From the NCBI GenBank assembly GCA_947177925.1, contig CAMWWJ010000006.1:1-26006 (forward strand): DNA of 26,006 nucleotides. Direction: 5' to 3'. The translations under genes and the position numbers were made by a program. Source of the stretch: an uncultured Lachnospiraceae bacterium (GTDB taxonomy: Bacteria > Bacillota > Clostridia > Lachnospirales > Lachnospiraceae). This document shows, one piece after another, positions 1-6,917 of this stretch; the first letter of the stretch is position 1; the number at the start of each line of letters is the position of its first letter. Under the pieces are notes generated by a model. It was not told the DNA's origin. It ran no database searches and saw only the letters and a program-made list of their open reading frames with translations.

Positions 1-286
1 AATAATGTAATAAAAAGTAAAGAAGTATATTGTTTATCAGGCAAAATAAATTACTCAATTGTCTCAAAATTGCAATAAGCTATCTGATACCTACGTATAT
101 TTACCGAATTCATATCCTGTATGTCTTTTATATCGTCAAGGGCATTCGCCATATGTTTTTCGTTCATTTTGATTCTATTTTTTCTGAAATGCTGTAGTCT
201 ATGTTTTACCGGTAAAGGCATTCACTCTTTTCTTCCCATTATGTACAAAGACGATAGAAATGATATTATTATGGAGGTAAGACAAA
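1..286. other. Gene-free left edge / MCP upstream region
   Basis: AT-rich DNA before the first gene. No convincing coding region is seen; the open frame from 121 runs into the receptor gene in another frame and lacks a ribosome binding site. GGAGG at 273-277 lies nine bases before the receptor ATG at 287. I looked for a sigma-28-type motility promoter (TAAA followed by a GCCGATAA-like box) and did not find one. Confidence 0.5.
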
Positions 287-2017
287 ATGGAGAAAGCAGG
301 AAAAAAGAAAAATTTTTTTCACAGCGTGAAAACCCAGTTACTGTCAATGTCCTTGATTCCATTGATTATTTTAGGAATTATCAGTATTCTGACGGCCGAA
401 TTAAATCTAGAGAAGGGATTACAGGAAGAATCATTAAACAAACTAAAAGCAATTTGTGTTGCTGTCAGGGCGGCCTATGATAATCTTAATAATGAACCGT
501 ATATGTTGAATGATACGGGGGATCTGCTAAAAGGAGATTATAACATCAGCCAGAACGTGGATAAGATTGATACATATACAAAAGGCATGGATGCTGACGT
601 CACTTTATTTTATGGAGATACCAGAATGGCCACATCCCTTGTAGATACTTCTACGGGAGAAAGAATTATAGGAACCAGCGCCTCTGCAGAAATAGCGGAT
701 GTTGTTTTAGGGGGAGAGGAGTATTTTTCCACTGGTCTTATTCTCAATGGGGAAAATTATTATACATATTACATTCCCTTGAAAAATCCGGACGGAACAG
801 TGATTGGCATGGTATTTGCAGGAGAGCCCAGCAAGAAGATAGATTCTTATATTTCATCCAAACGGAATAACATATTGTTGATTACAGCCATTGTGTTAAT
901 AAGTGCAATTGTGCTTGTAGCATGTATATCTATCAGGCTTGCAAAGGCAGTAGATGATACAAAAGAGGCAATAGACAATCTTGCAGATGGGAATCTGGCA
1001 TTTCGGGTAGCACAAAATGTATTAAAAAGAAGAGATGAAATCGGTGATATGGGACGCAGCATAGAAGGGTGCATAGAATCCCTGCATACCATAGTGAGCA
1101 GTATTCGGGATTTTGCCGGCAATGTCCAGAAGGAAGGCTGTGAACTGGAATCAATGGCTGACCACACCAGCCAGAATGCAGATGAAATTTCTCTTGCAGT
1201 AGAAGATGTTTCAAAAGGTGCGGTATCCCAGGCGGAAGATGTGGAGACAGCTACCATGCAAGTTAGCGATATGGGGCAGGCTATTGAAAATATTGCGTCG
1301 GATATTGCTGATTTAACTAACACATCGGAAAGGATGCAGGCTGCAGGAGTAGAAGTAACGGGAATTATTAAGGAATTAAATGACAGCAATGATAAAACAG
1401 TACAAGCAATACAGACTGTATCCAAAAATGTGGTAGCTACAGATGAATCCGTAATGAGAATTTCAGAAGCTGTAGATATGATTACAAACATAGCTGGTCA
1501 GACAAGCCTGCTGTCTTTAAATGCTTCCATTGAAGCAGCGCGGGCCGGTGAAACGGGAAGAGGCTTTGCCGTTGTGGCTTCTGAAATCCAGAAGCTTTCA
1601 GAGGAATCAAATAAATCTGCACAATGTATTTCCAAGATCATCAAGAGTTTGTCAGAGGATTCACACAATTCTATGGAGATGATGGAAGAGGTCAGGATCA
1701 GGCTGCAGGAACAACAGGAAAAATTAGATGCTACCAAGGAGCGGTTTGAAAATGTCAATGCCGGTATTGTATCTTTCAGAGAAGAAACAATGGAAATCAA
1801 TGATCAGGCGAAAGCCTGTGATGTTTCCAGAGAGAAGGTGGTAGACATTATTCAGGATCTGTCGGCTATTTCCGAGGAAAATGCAGCTTCATCACAAGAA
1901 ACTACAGCATCTATGCAGGAGTTAAATGCAACAATCAGCCTGCTGGCGGAATCAGCCAGAGGATTGAAGGATCTGGCTGTTTCCTTATCGGAATCAATAG
2001 AATTTTTCAAATTGTAA
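287..2017 (+). CDS. Methyl-accepting chemotaxis protein (single-Cache, HAMP, MCP signal domain)
   Basis: A transmembrane chemoreceptor that should sense a small extracellular ligand and control CheA through CheW. What is seen: a basic N-terminus, TM1 at about residues 17-37, an extracytoplasmic domain of about 155 residues resembling a single Cache domain (FYGDTRMATS and later GTVIGMVFAGEP), TM2 at about 193-217, a HAMP-like linker to about 270, and a long helical signalling domain. The hairpin tip is clear near residue 412 (NASIEAARAGETGRGFAVVA), the CheW/CheA-binding hallmark of the family. The C-terminus (EFFKL) has no tethering pentapeptide for CheR. The start at 287 has GGAGG nine bases upstream. 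The gene stands alone and ends at a strong hairpin terminator. The ligand cannot be told from the sequence. Confidence 0.93.
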   Translation: MEKAGKKKNFFHSVKTQLLSMSLIPLIILGIISILTAELNLEKGLQEESLNKLKAICVAVRAAYDNLNNEPYMLNDTGDLLKGDYNISQNVDKIDTYTKGMDADVTLFYGDTRMATSLVDTSTGERIIGTSASAEIADVVLGGEEYFSTGLILNGENYYTYYIPLKNPDGTVIGMVFAGEPSKKIDSYISSKRNNILLITAIVLISAIVLVACISIRLAKAVDDTKEAIDNLADGNLAFRVAQNVLKRRDEIGDMGRSIEGCIESLHTIVSSIRDFAGNVQKEGCELESMADHTSQNADEISLAVEDVSKGAVSQAEDVETATMQVSDMGQAIENIASDIADLTNTSERMQAAGVEVTGIIKELNDSNDKTVQAIQTVSKNVVATDESVMRISEAVDMITNIAGQTSLLSLNASIEAARAGETGRGFAVVASEIQKLSEESNKSAQCISKIIKSLSEDSHNSMEMMEEVRIRLQEQQEKLDATKERFENVNAGIVSFREETMEINDQAKACDVSREKVVDIIQDLSAISEENAASSQETTASMQELNATISLLAESARGLKDLAVSLSESIEFFKL

Positions 2018-2043
2018 TTGATAATTGCATATAGGATATTCTG

Positions 2044-2075
2044 AATCTCCCAAAATGGATGTTTTGGGAGATTTT
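2044..2075 (+). terminator. Rho-independent terminator after the MCP gene
   Basis: A perfect 12-bp stem, AATCTCCCAAAA (2044-2055) with TTTTGGGAGATT (2062-2073), a 6-base loop and a following T-rich tract. It starts 26 bases after the chemoreceptor stop codon. Confidence 0.9.
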
Positions 2076-2082
2076 CCTTTCA

Positions 2083-2111
2083 TTGCGTTCCTTTATAAAA
2101 AGTGTTAGAAT
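2083..2111 (+). promoter_or_regulatory. Likely sigma-A promoter of the LCP gene
   Basis: TTGCGT (2083-2088) and TAGAAT (2106-2111) are separated by exactly 17 bases. They sit between the MCP terminator and the LCP gene. The -35 box is a 4/6 match and the -10 box 5/6, so the call is plausible but unproven. Confidence 0.5.
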
Positions 2112-2163
2112 CACATGTACCAGAAACTTTAGGAATTGAAAGGAAGGAACATGGGAGCTTATT

Positions 2164-3525
2164 ATGGAAAAAAGACCAAAAAGTGAAAATGAATTGATTC
2201 AAGAGGGGCTGGAACGATTTTTAGAGCAGGAGTTAAAAAACATTTCTGTCGGGGAGGAGCAGGAGAAAAAAACATTCCCTCATTCCCCAAATGAATACAC
2301 GAAGCCGGGCAGCGCTACAATCCAGGTGATTGATGTGGATAGGACACAAAGAAGCCGTAAAGGGCAGCGGGGATTTGTGGAAGAGGACCAAAATGGTCTG
2401 GATCTGGATTTTGAAGAGCAGGTTCCGGAAAGAAACCGTAATGTACCCAGAAATCTAAACAGCAAAAAAGGCACAAAAGCATCAGGATGGGAAAAGTCCG
2501 GTAAAAAAGAAGGCAGCAGGAAAAGCAAAGAAAAGGATATGGCAGGAAATAAAGCAGGCGGGACAAATAATAAAAAGAAGAAGAAATTTTCCGGCTGGAA
2601 AAAGCTTGCGGTTTTTCTGGCAGTGCTTTTTCTTGCCGGCATGGGCGGCCTGTATGCCATTGTGGGAAGCGTATACGATAAGATGAAATATGAGGAAGTA
2701 GAAAATCTATCCAGGGAGTCCATGAAGGAAAATGGAGTGATCAATATTCTATTAATAGGAAATGACTCCAGGGAAAATGGTGAGGACGGGCGTTCCGATG
2801 CAATGATTCTGATATCCATCAGCGATAAGACTAAGACCATAACCATGACGTCCCTTCTTCGTGATATGTATGTGGACATTCCGGGGCATGACGGAAACAG
2901 GTTGAATGCTGCTTATTCCTATGGAGGAGCGGAGCTTTTAATGCAGACGATCCAGCAGAATTTTGATATCGAAGTCCATCGATATGCCCTTGTGAACTTT
3001 CAGGCATTTGCCAATCTGGTAGATGCGGTAGGAGGCGTGGATTTAGAGCTGACTAACGGGGAAGTGAATTATGTAAACGGCTATCTGGTTGAATACAATA
3101 TGCTGGAGGGTAGACCAGAGGGAACAGATTATCTGGACACATCGTTAAGCGGTATGATTCATTTAAACGGCCCTCAGGCTCTTGCTTATACGAGAAACCG
3201 CTATATCGGCACCGATTTTGGAAGAACTGAACGGCAAAGAAAGGTACTGGCAGCAGTCATGAAAAAAATGCCTGGGGCGCTGGCTGTGAATTCAGGCGAA
3301 TTGATTGACGGATTATTTCCAAATCTTACAACGAATCTCACAAAAGGCGAATGTTTTCAATTAAGCTTAAACGGAAGCAAGCTTCTGACCTATGACCTGG
3401 TGCAGCAGGCAATTCCGGCGGAAGGAACCTATTCCAATGCCACCATTCGGAGCATGGCGGTGCTGCAGGTAGATTTTGAAGCAAATAAGAAGATTCTTCA
3501 GGAAAGCATTTATGGGAAAAAATAA
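2164..3525 (+). CDS. LytR-CpsA-Psr (LCP) family cell-wall glycopolymer ligase
   Basis: LCP enzymes move lipid-linked teichoic acid, capsule or other glycopolymers onto peptidoglycan at the outer membrane face. Seen here: a long, charged, lysine-rich cytoplasmic tail (about residues 1-146), one TM helix at about 148-169, and an extracellular LCP domain starting near residue 194 (NILLIGNDSRENGEDGRSDA). It includes the family signatures SLLRDMYVDIPG and YTRNRYIGTDFGRTERQRKV, whose arginines and aspartates bind the pyrophosphate lipid in characterised LCP proteins. The start at 2164 has GGGAG six bases upstream. A competing ATG at 2151 has its own AGGAAGG but opens only an 11-codon frame. The disordered tail is longer than in LytR or TagU of Bacillus but is common in Lachnospiraceae. 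The polymer substrate is unknown. Confidence 0.92.
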   Translation: MEKRPKSENELIQEGLERFLEQELKNISVGEEQEKKTFPHSPNEYTKPGSATIQVIDVDRTQRSRKGQRGFVEEDQNGLDLDFEEQVPERNRNVPRNLNSKKGTKASGWEKSGKKEGSRKSKEKDMAGNKAGGTNNKKKKKFSGWKKLAVFLAVLFLAGMGGLYAIVGSVYDKMKYEEVENLSRESMKENGVINILLIGNDSRENGEDGRSDAMILISISDKTKTITMTSLLRDMYVDIPGHDGNRLNAAYSYGGAELLMQTIQQNFDIEVHRYALVNFQAFANLVDAVGGVDLELTNGEVNYVNGYLVEYNMLEGRPEGTDYLDTSLSGMIHLNGPQALAYTRNRYIGTDFGRTERQRKVLAAVMKKMPGALAVNSGELIDGLFPNLTTNLTKGECFQLSLNGSKLLTYDLVQQAIPAEGTYSNATIRSMAVLQVDFEANKKILQESIYGKK

Positions 3526-3566
3526 GAAAAAATTTTGAAAATTGTGTGTCTATGAAAGATTACTAA

Positions 3567-3595
3567 TTACAATTAAAGGGTATCTGTGTTATACT
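3567..3595 (+). promoter_or_regulatory. Possible promoter of the foldase gene
   Basis: TTACAA (3567-3572), a 17-base spacer and TATACT (3590-3595), about 90 bases before the GTG start. The leader between contains two inverted repeats: TTCCGG with CCGGAA near 3611-3630, and TTGTGGC with GCCACAA near 3638-3668. Confidence 0.45.
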
Positions 3596-3687
3596 GTTTC
3601 TAATTGCATGGTTCCGGAGAATTCCGGAAGGGCAGTTTGTGGCAGCATTTACAGGAATAAGCCACAATATGAAGGAGGAACAACAAA

Positions 3688-5001
3688 GTGTCGAAAGAAA
3701 AAGAAGTAAAAAAAGAGTCAGAAAAGGTCATGACAAAATATGAAAAAAAACAGGCTGCAAGAATGGCTCAGCAGAAAAAGGATGAAAAATCAGCAAAGCT
3801 TACCAAGCTTGTTTTTGCCCTTGTATGTGTCTGTATCGTGGCAGCTATCGTATTTTCCATAGGAAGCTCTGTAATCAGGCGCCAGAATGCAATCAACGGT
3901 ACCTATGTGAAAATCGGAGAGCATGAAGTATCAAAGGTAGAATATGATTTTTGCTATAATACGGTCATCAATAATTATCTGAATGTGTATTCTTCCATTC
4001 TTCCTTATATGGGCCTGGATACATCCAAGGATTTTGCAGATCAGCAATATGATGAAAGCAAAAGCTGGAAGGATGCTTTTGATGAAATGACGGTGGAACA
4101 GTTAAAGCAGGTAAAGGCGCTGGTGGATGATAGCAAGGCGCAGGGCTTTACCTATGATGTTGCGGAGGATTATAAGAAGTTTCAGGACAGCTTGGAATCC
4201 GCAGCAACGGAAGCAGGTGTAAGCGTTAAAGAATATTACAAGAATAATTACGGCGAATATGCAACAGAAGCAAGGCTTGAGCCGTTTGAAAAGGAAAGCC
4301 TGTTAGCAGCAGCTTACTTCCAGGAACTCCTTGAAAAAAACAAGCCGTCCGATGAAGAAATTACCGCTTATTATGAGGAAAATAAGGACGATTATGACCT
4401 GATAGATTACAGAAGCTTTACCTTCTCCGCTACCGTAGGCGAAGATGCAGGGGAGGAAGAAAAAACCGCAGCCATGGAGGTTGTGAAAGCAAGCGCGGAA
4501 GAAATGCAGGCCAAGAGAGAATCAGGAGAGGACTTTGAAGCTCTTTGTGTCCAGTATGCAACAGGAGACAACAAAGCAGCTTATGAGGATGCAGAAACGG
4601 AGCAAAGTCTTACAAAGGGTGCCAAAAAATCATCTGTTTCCTATGCTTATGCGGACTGGCTCTTTTCGGAAGAAAGAAAAGAAGGGGATATAACAGTTAT
4701 TTCGGATGAGGCAAGCAACCAATACCATGTAGTGGAATTTGTTTCCAGAAGCTTTGATGAGTCTTCCAATACATCCATCTCCGATACTTTGTCACAAAGT
4801 AAGACGGGCGAATATGTGGATCAGCTTTCTCAGGCATATGATATAACGGATGTGGCTGGTAAGTTGAAGTATCTGACCATTCCGGAGGAGACGGTAAGCG
4901 ATAATGGAGTAGAAGAAGGTGCGGATGAGACAGAAGAGTTAGAGGAATCTGATTCCGGAGAGGAAGCTGAAGGGGCAGATGGTGATAACCTTACAGAGTA
5001 A
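3688..5001 (+). CDS. Membrane-anchored PrsA/SurA-like peptidyl-prolyl isomerase (foldase)
   Basis: Probably helps fold secreted proteins at the outer face of the membrane. The start is GTG at 3688, with AGGAGG nine bases upstream. A lysine-rich cytoplasmic start (1-39) is followed by one TM helix (about 40-62). There is no lipobox cysteine, so it is anchored by the helix rather than by lipid as in Bacillus PrsA. Residues 75-220 form a helical SurA-N-like region. Residues about 235-360 look like a diverged parvulin domain (YRSFTFSA, later SGEDFEALCVQYATGD, ADWLFSEERKEGDITVI and YHVVEF). The last 40 residues are a strongly acidic tail. Some parvulin active-site residues are hard to place, so it may be a chaperone without isomerase activity. 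It is monocistronic. Confidence 0.75.
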   Translation: MSKEKEVKKESEKVMTKYEKKQAARMAQQKKDEKSAKLTKLVFALVCVCIVAAIVFSIGSSVIRRQNAINGTYVKIGEHEVSKVEYDFCYNTVINNYLNVYSSILPYMGLDTSKDFADQQYDESKSWKDAFDEMTVEQLKQVKALVDDSKAQGFTYDVAEDYKKFQDSLESAATEAGVSVKEYYKNNYGEYATEARLEPFEKESLLAAAYFQELLEKNKPSDEEITAYYEENKDDYDLIDYRSFTFSATVGEDAGEEEKTAAMEVVKASAEEMQAKRESGEDFEALCVQYATGDNKAAYEDAETEQSLTKGAKKSSVSYAYADWLFSEERKEGDITVISDEASNQYHVVEFVSRSFDESSNTSISDTLSQSKTGEYVDQLSQAYDITDVAGKLKYLTIPEETVSDNGVEEGADETEELEESDSGEEAEGADGDNLTE

Positions 5002-5445
5002 TAAATATAAGTAACGAAAAATATTAAGAATGCCTGTGCGTGTTTTAAGGATATTCTAAGGTTGTATATCCTTTTGAAGTAAAAGTGGAAATTTTCACAT
5101 CCAGCAGGAGCAGTTATATCATATATAGTCTTAAGGAGATTTTCTAAGGCGTTTATGTGATGTGATTGTTCCTGCGTTTTTTATTCGGAAATGTCACCTA
5201 TTAGGCAAAAGGTACGTCACACGGAAGGTGGACAGAGGAAAATCCGGACATAGAAGGATTTCAGGCAGGAGATATTGTATATCTGAATCTTACAGACTGG
5301 CTGAACAATGCCGCATTGCTTATTTCAGTAACAATGTGAACGGGGTATTCTCATCTTACAAAGCAATAAATTTTAACAAATAAGGAAGCATATGCTAATT
5401 TTATTAACAAAAAGCGAGGAAATTTTTGTATAATAAAAAATTTCA

Positions 5446-5474
5446 TTGAAGTATTTAAAAATAATTCGTATAAT
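5446..5474 (+). promoter_or_regulatory. Sigma-A-type promoter of the sigma/anti-sigma genes
   Basis: TTGAAG (5446-5451), a 17-base spacer and a perfect TATAAT (5469-5474), about 90 bases upstream of the sigma-factor ATG. A second TATAAT lies at about 5429-5434. Transcripts from either would begin with the large leader hairpin at 5487-5535. Confidence 0.65.
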
Positions 5475-5486
5475 GATAATTAAATG

Positions 5487-5556
5487 AATAACTGCAAAAC
5501 AACCGAAGTATACTGCAACAGGTTTTGCAGTTATTCCATTCCACTTGAAAATGGAA
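5487..5556 (+). promoter_or_regulatory. Leader hairpins in front of the ECF sigma gene
   Basis: A perfect 14-bp inverted repeat, AATAACTGCAAAAC (5487-5500) with GTTTTGCAGTTATT (5522-5535), and a 21-base loop. It is followed by a second stem, TTCCATT (5534-5540) with AATGGAA (5550-5556). The two stems share bases 5534-5535, and the second covers the start of the GGAAGGGA ribosome binding region. There is no T-run, so it is not an ordinary terminator. It may be a protein-binding operator or an RNA switch. The function is inferred. Confidence 0.5.
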
Positions 5557-5566
5557 GGGAAATGAA

Positions 5567-6061
5567 ATGGACGAAAAGAGTTTTCATCGCACACCTGAAG
5601 AGGTGGTGGAGCTATATGCGGATACGGTCTATAAGATTGCCCTATCCCAAATGAAAAAGAAAGAAGATGCGGAAGATATATTTCAGGAAGTTTTTCTAAA
5701 TTACATGAATTGTAAAAAAGATTTTCTTTCTGAAGAGCACGAAAAAGCATATATTATCAGAATGACGGTAAATTGCTGTAAAAAGCATTTCAGAAGCGCC
5801 TGGTTCCGCCACTGGGCGGAATTGACTGAAATTACCGGAGTCGTCAACAGAAATGACAGGGAAGAAGATCTGTATGAATCCGTTTTGGAACTTCCTGCCA
5901 AATATAAGCTGGTTATTCATCTGTTCTATTACGAGGAATTGTCCGTGGCTCAGATCAGTCAGGCGCTTCATATAAAGGAAAGTACAGTAAAGTCTCAGCT
6001 TATGCGGGGGAGAAAAATGTTAAAACAGGCTTTTTTAGGAGGTGTGGAGGATGCAAGATGA
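5567..6061 (+). CDS. ECF-type RNA polymerase sigma factor
   Basis: A small alternative sigma factor of 164 residues, the usual ECF size. Region 2 is visible at about residues 10-75 (KKEDAEDIFQEVFLNYM followed by an EKAYIIRMTVNCCKKHFRS stretch). Region 4 is at about 108-158 (LPAKYKLVIHLFYYEELSV, AQISQALHIKESTVKSQLMR), containing the helix-turn-helix that reads the -35 box. The start at 5567 follows GGAAGGGA. The stop overlaps the next gene by 11 bases, so the two are translationally coupled, as is typical for a sigma/anti-sigma pair. Its target promoters are unknown; the lipoprotein gene downstream is one candidate. Confidence 0.92.
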   Translation: MDEKSFHRTPEEVVELYADTVYKIALSQMKKKEDAEDIFQEVFLNYMNCKKDFLSEEHEKAYIIRMTVNCCKKHFRSAWFRHWAELTEITGVVNRNDREEDLYESVLELPAKYKLVIHLFYYEELSVAQISQALHIKESTVKSQLMRGRKMLKQAFLGGVEDAR

Positions 6062-6803
6062 TTTATTGACTCAATATAAGGACATGAATGAAAAAATTCA
6101 GGTTCCTTCCCGATTAAAGGAAGATACCATACGACTTATGAAAGAAAATAAGCCTGTGAAAAGGTATGGGACCTTTGTATATGTGGCGGCAGTGTTTGCA
6201 GTGATTATTGTGTTTGGTATGGTTTCCCAGCAGGTTCGCCAAGGGTTAAAAAAGGAAATTACTATTTGTGATGCTTTGGAGGAGAATGCTGTAAAGGAAC
6301 AGGTAGAGCTTTCAGTGGGAAGCCTGTATTTTCAGAGCATGGCAGAGGAGTTTACCGCTCCCGGTCTGAATCTTGGTATATTAGACGGTAAAAAGATTTC
6401 CGTAGGTGAAGAGGAATACTTTGATTATTTGGGAAAAGATCCCCTGCCTTCTTATGTGCCGGAAGGAATGGAAAAAAAGAAGACAGAGGAGCAAATGCTA
6501 ACTCAAAGGGAAGACGGAGGCTATGGGGAGGATTTGTTTTCTGTCAAATATGAAGGGAGCAATGAAAGCTCTCTGGAAATCCTGTTATCCGCTAAAGGAA
6601 TACCAAAAGCAGATGAAGCAAAAGGGCTGATCGGCAGTCTGATTGATGGTACAGAGATAAAAACAGCATTTTATGAAACGAAATCCCGGAAGAAAGTTTT
6701 TCTTGCCTATTTTCAGATAGATGGAGTGGGCTATCAGATAAAAAGCCAGGGAATCAGTCAGGAAGAATTCATTCGAATTTTATTATCTATTCTGGATAAA
6801 TAA
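6051..6803 (+). CDS. Membrane protein, probable anti-sigma factor (DUF4367-like)
   Basis: Likely the membrane-bound partner that holds the preceding sigma factor inactive. ATG 6051 is chosen over an in-frame GTG at 6042 because AGGAGG (6037-6042) is eight bases before it. That gives 250 residues, starting inside the sigma gene. Layout: a cytoplasmic N-terminus of about 40 residues (QVPSRLKEDTIRLMKENK), one TM helix at about 41-58, then an extracytoplasmic domain of about 190 residues resembling DUF4367 (YFDYLGKDPLPSYVPEGM, later YQIKSQGISQEEFIRILLSI). No zinc-binding ZAS motif (HxxxCxxC) is present, so it is not a classical zinc anti-sigma. The role is inferred from topology and coupling. An AT-only palindrome after the stop (6798-6818) is too weak to call a terminator. 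Confidence 0.75.
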   Translation: MQDDLLTQYKDMNEKIQVPSRLKEDTIRLMKENKPVKRYGTFVYVAAVFAVIIVFGMVSQQVRQGLKKEITICDALEENAVKEQVELSVGSLYFQSMAEEFTAPGLNLGILDGKKISVGEEEYFDYLGKDPLPSYVPEGMEKKKTEEQMLTQREDGGYGEDLFSVKYEGSNESSLEILLSAKGIPKADEAKGLIGSLIDGTEIKTAFYETKSRKKVFLAYFQIDGVGYQIKSQGISQEEFIRILLSILDK

Positions 6804-6917
6804 AAAAATTTTTTATTCATGCAACCTTTTGGAATTTTATTGGATATTATTGTTAGAAAGCATTGTCTGGCATAAATGACAGACTGTTTGAAAAGTAAGA
6901 AGGAGGAATATGAAAAG

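Larger units (their letters stand above)
5002..5566 (+). other. Long intergenic region between foldase and sigma-factor genes
   Basis: It holds a hairpin AAGGATAT/ATATCCTT (5047-5073) that may end foldase transcription weakly, the promoter at 5446-5474 and the leader hairpins described separately. A 45-codon open frame at 5205-5339 (residues reading like GFQAGDIVYLNLTDW) has protein-like composition but no start codon and no ribosome binding site. It may be a gene remnant. No complete gene is supported here. Confidence 0.5.

Noticed and set aside
121..480. 119-residue open frame at the left edge
   Set aside because: It lacks a ribosome binding site and runs 190 bases into the well-supported chemoreceptor gene in another frame.
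847..1491. 214-residue frame on the minus strand
   Set aside because: Lies wholly inside the chemoreceptor coding region; composition is that of an antisense shadow and no start signal is present.
5162..5383. 73-residue open frame after the foldase gene
   Set aside because: No ribosome binding site and no recognisable sequence; a different frame over the same bases looks more protein-like.
6798..6818. A/T palindrome after the anti-sigma gene as a terminator
   Set aside because: The stem is only A-T pairs and unlikely to be stable; it may be curved DNA upstream of the lipoprotein promoter.
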